DNA from: Rhodospirillaceae bacterium | GTDB taxonomy: Bacteria; Pseudomonadota; Alphaproteobacteria; Rhodospirillales_A; Casp-alpha2 | Direction of reading: 5' to 3' | DNA length: 7,015 bases | Assembly (NCBI GenBank): GCA_003488105.1 | Contig: DNMS01000333.1 | Coordinates: 3,603-10,617, forward strand | Shown here: in pieces, positions 5,318 to 7,015 of the stretch | How positions within the stretch are numbered: the stretch's first letter is position 1 | Layout of the letters: each line of letters opens with the position of its first letter | Notes under the pieces: model-generated | Seen by the model: only the letters and a program-made list of their open reading frames with translations | Database searches by the model: none | What the model was told of the DNA's origin: nothing | Program-made: the position numbers and the translations under genes

Positions 5318-7015
5318 TCAGGCCAGGCCCAGGCGGCTGAGTGTCTGGGTCGTCGGCTCGCCGTCGGGGGTCCAGCCGCGCAGTTCGTAATATTCCGGCA
5401 GCATCTTGGCCAATTCGGCGACATGGCCCTTGCCGGCCCCGCCCTTGGCCGGTTCGGTCAGCACCCGTTTGGGCAGGGTGTCGTCCTTGGCGGTGAAGCC
5501 GGCGGCGTTGTTGAACAGGCGTTCCAGGTTGTAGATGCGCTCCCCCAGTTCCAACAGGCGCTCGACGGTCCAGTCGCCGTCGCAGGCGGCGTCGATCTGG
5601 TCGGCGTAGTCGGGGGCACCCCAGGCCGCCTTGGTGAAGGTGCAGAGGCCTGAGGAATCGATGGCGGCGATGTAATCCTGGCTGTCCTTGACGATCTTGG
5701 CCTTGCCGTCCGGCGTCACGCGCTGGAAGTCGTCCTGGAACGGCGCCGCCTTCAGATGGCAGGCCCCCCGGTTCGAGGTCGCATAGCCCAGGGCCATGCC
5801 CTGCATGGCGCGGGGATCGTAGCCGGGGAATTCCTGGCCCTTCACGACCATGGCGAATTCGGGATGGCCGTATTTTTCGCATAGCCGCAGGGCGCCCAAG
5901 CCCAGGTCCTTGCCGAAGCCCTGGGCCGTGCCCGTGACCTCGGCGGCCCAACACAGCGCCTCGGCGTTGCCGAAGGAAAAGTCGCGGCCTTCGGTCTGTT
6001 CCGTGGTGATGGCCCCCTCCATGAACAGTTCCATGGCGGCGGCGACCGTGGCGCCGAAGGAAATGGGGTCCATGCCGTGTTCGTTGCACAGGGCCGAGGC
6101 ATAGGTCGCGGCTTCCACATCCTGCACGCCGCACATGGGGCCGACGGCATAGGCGGATTCGTATTCCAGGCCGCCGGTCACGCCGGAATAGCGCGCCTTG
6201 CCCTTGATCGAGAAATGGTCCGGGTCGATCTTGGCCATGCGCCCGCAGCCGATGGAGCAGGCGAAGCAGGCCTTGTTGCCCTGGTAGGGGGCCTCGCCGT
6301 CGGATTTCCGCACCGTATGCTGCTTCTTCACGTTGACGTCGGCGATGTGTTCGAACTGGACCTCGCGGCAATTGAGGGTCGGCAGGGACCCATGGGCCTG
6401 GGTCACGTCCATCATGGCCATGGTGCCGAGCCCGGAATAGCGTGCGCGGGCCGGGCTGGGATCCAGGATCTTGCGTTTCTCGCGGGTCACGTCGAGGAAC
6501 CGCTTGGGGTCGTTCACGGCGACGCCCGTGGTGCCGCGCACGGCGACGGCCTTCAGCAGCTTCGAGCCCATGACGGCGCCGACGCCGGAGCGCCCGGCCG
6601 CGCGGTCGCGGTCGTTCATGATGCAGGCATAGCGCGACAGGCCTTCGCCCGCCCCGCCGATGGAGGCGATGCGGATCAGCGGGTCCTGATGGCGTTTCTT
6701 GATGGCGTCTTCCGTGTCCCACACGGTTTCGCCCCAGATGAAGCCTTCGGCGTCGAGCAGTTCGGCCTGATCGTCGACCAGCAACAGATAGACCGGCTTG
6801 GCCGACTTGCCTTCGATGATGACCATGTCCCAGCCGGCCTGCTTCAATTCGCCGCCGAACTGCCCGCCCGAGTTGGAACAGGCGACGGTGCCCGTCAGCG
6901 GCCCCTTGGTGACCACGGAATAGCGCCCGCCCGTGGACGCGCAGGTCCCGGTCAGCGGGCCGGTGACGAAGATCAGCTTGTTGTCGGGGCTCAGGGGATC
7001 GACCTTGGGGTCGAT
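5318..7015 (-). CDS. Tungsten-type aldehyde:ferredoxin oxidoreductase, N-terminus outside the window
   Basis: The visible 565 residues are the C-terminal bulk of an AOR-family enzyme, which oxidises aldehydes to acids (or runs in reverse) with a tungsten bis-pterin site and one [4Fe-4S] cluster. The frame is open to the right edge. The first visible residues (VDPLSPDNKLIFVTGPLTGT, then GGRYSVVTKGPLTG) are the typical N-terminal pterin-domain sequence, so only about 40-60 residues should be missing. In fragment numbering the cluster cysteines are C250-x2-C253-x3-C257 (ACFACSIGC) and C458 within DSSGLC, where Asp453 begins the conserved DxxGLC motif. The spacing closely follows Pyrococcus furiosus AOR as I recall it. 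GLEYESAYAVGPMCG is another family hallmark. A GTG at 6916 is an internal Val, not the start. It heads a unit with the MoaD-like gene 8 bases downstream. Bacterial complexes of this type can have extra Fe-S and FAD subunits, which may lie to the right. The substrate is unknown. Confidence 0.95.
   Translation of the reverse strand: MDPKVDPLSPDNKLIFVTGPLTGTCASTGGRYSVVTKGPLTGTVACSNSGGQFGGELKQAGWDMVIIEGKSAKPVYLLLVDDQAELLDAEGFIWGETVWDTEDAIKKRHQDPLIRIASIGGAGEGLSRYACIMNDRDRAAGRSGVGAVMGSKLLKAVAVRGTTGVAVNDPKRFLDVTREKRKILDPSPARARYSGLGTMAMMDVTQAHGSLPTLNCREVQFEHIADVNVKKQHTVRKSDGEAPYQGNKACFACSIGCGRMAKIDPDHFSIKGKARYSGVTGGLEYESAYAVGPMCGVQDVEAATYASALCNEHGMDPISFGATVAAAMELFMEGAITTEQTEGRDFSFGNAEALCWAAEVTGTAQGFGKDLGLGALRLCEKYGHPEFAMVVKGQEFPGYDPRAMQGMALGYATSNRGACHLKAAPFQDDFQRVTPDGKAKIVKDSQDYIAAIDSSGLCTFTKAAWGAPDYADQIDAACDGDWTVERLLELGERIYNLERLFNNAAGFTAKDDTLPKRVLTEPAKGGAGKGHVAELAKMLPEYYELRGWTPDGEPTTQTLSRLGLA

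Noticed and set aside
5046..6722. A long minus-strand frame that would fuse some 470 residues in front of the MoaD-like protein
   Set aside because: The added part is an out-of-frame reading of the AOR gene, with Arg/Gly/His-rich composition; the MoaD fold begins at the Met codons near 5306-5309.
6914..6916. GTG as the start of the AOR gene
   Set aside because: The frame continues to the window edge with typical AOR sequence upstream (TGPLTGT and GGRYSV), so this is an internal Val codon and the gene is cut by the window.
1..7015. A novel defence, mobile or biosynthetic system
   Set aside because: All six genes belong to known housekeeping, signalling or redox families; there are no repeats, integrase, transposase, toxin or effector-like genes to support such a claim.

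Overview
The window looks like a piece of chromosome from a GC-rich alphaproteobacterium, most likely Rhodospirillales or a close relative. This is an inference from the uniform high-GC composition, the PAS_5-type single-domain protein (a family I associate with Alphaproteobacteria) and the style of the chemoreceptor. No rRNA, tRNA, CRISPR array, insertion sequence, phage gene or toxin-antitoxin pair is visible.

Layout. Four genes read rightward. (1) An enolase-superfamily enzyme of the mandelate racemase type, start best placed at 51, ends at 1238. (2) A metallo-beta-lactamase-fold protein of the persulfide dioxygenase (ETHE1/Blh-like) type occupies 1322-2188. (3) After an AT-rich 153-base gap comes a 670-residue transmembrane chemoreceptor (2342-4354), closed by a strong A-rich/T-rich terminator hairpin at 4375-4422. 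(4) A small PAS_5-like sensor protein occupies 4503-5042. Two genes read leftward and meet gene 4 tail to tail with only three bases between the stop codons. They are a MoaD/ThiS-type small protein (5046-5309) and, upstream of it, a tungsten-type aldehyde:ferredoxin oxidoreductase (AOR) whose N-terminus lies beyond the right edge (5318 to >7015).

How the genes work together. The AOR and MoaD-like genes are 8 bases apart and form a clear functional pair: a tungsten/molybdenum-pterin enzyme with a sulfur-carrier-like protein of the kind used to build the pterin dithiolene. The enolase-superfamily gene and the persulfide dioxygenase-like gene are co-oriented, 83 bases apart, and could be co-transcribed, but they share no obvious pathway. 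The chemoreceptor and the PAS protein appear to be separate signalling genes with their own control regions.

I see no convincing previously undescribed system. The items most worth checking are the MoaD-like protein that ends in Gly-Gly-Arg instead of Gly-Gly, the gapless convergence of the AOR unit with the PAS gene (which predicts antisense transcription), the AT-rich control region of the chemoreceptor, and the unassigned substrate of the enolase-superfamily enzyme.
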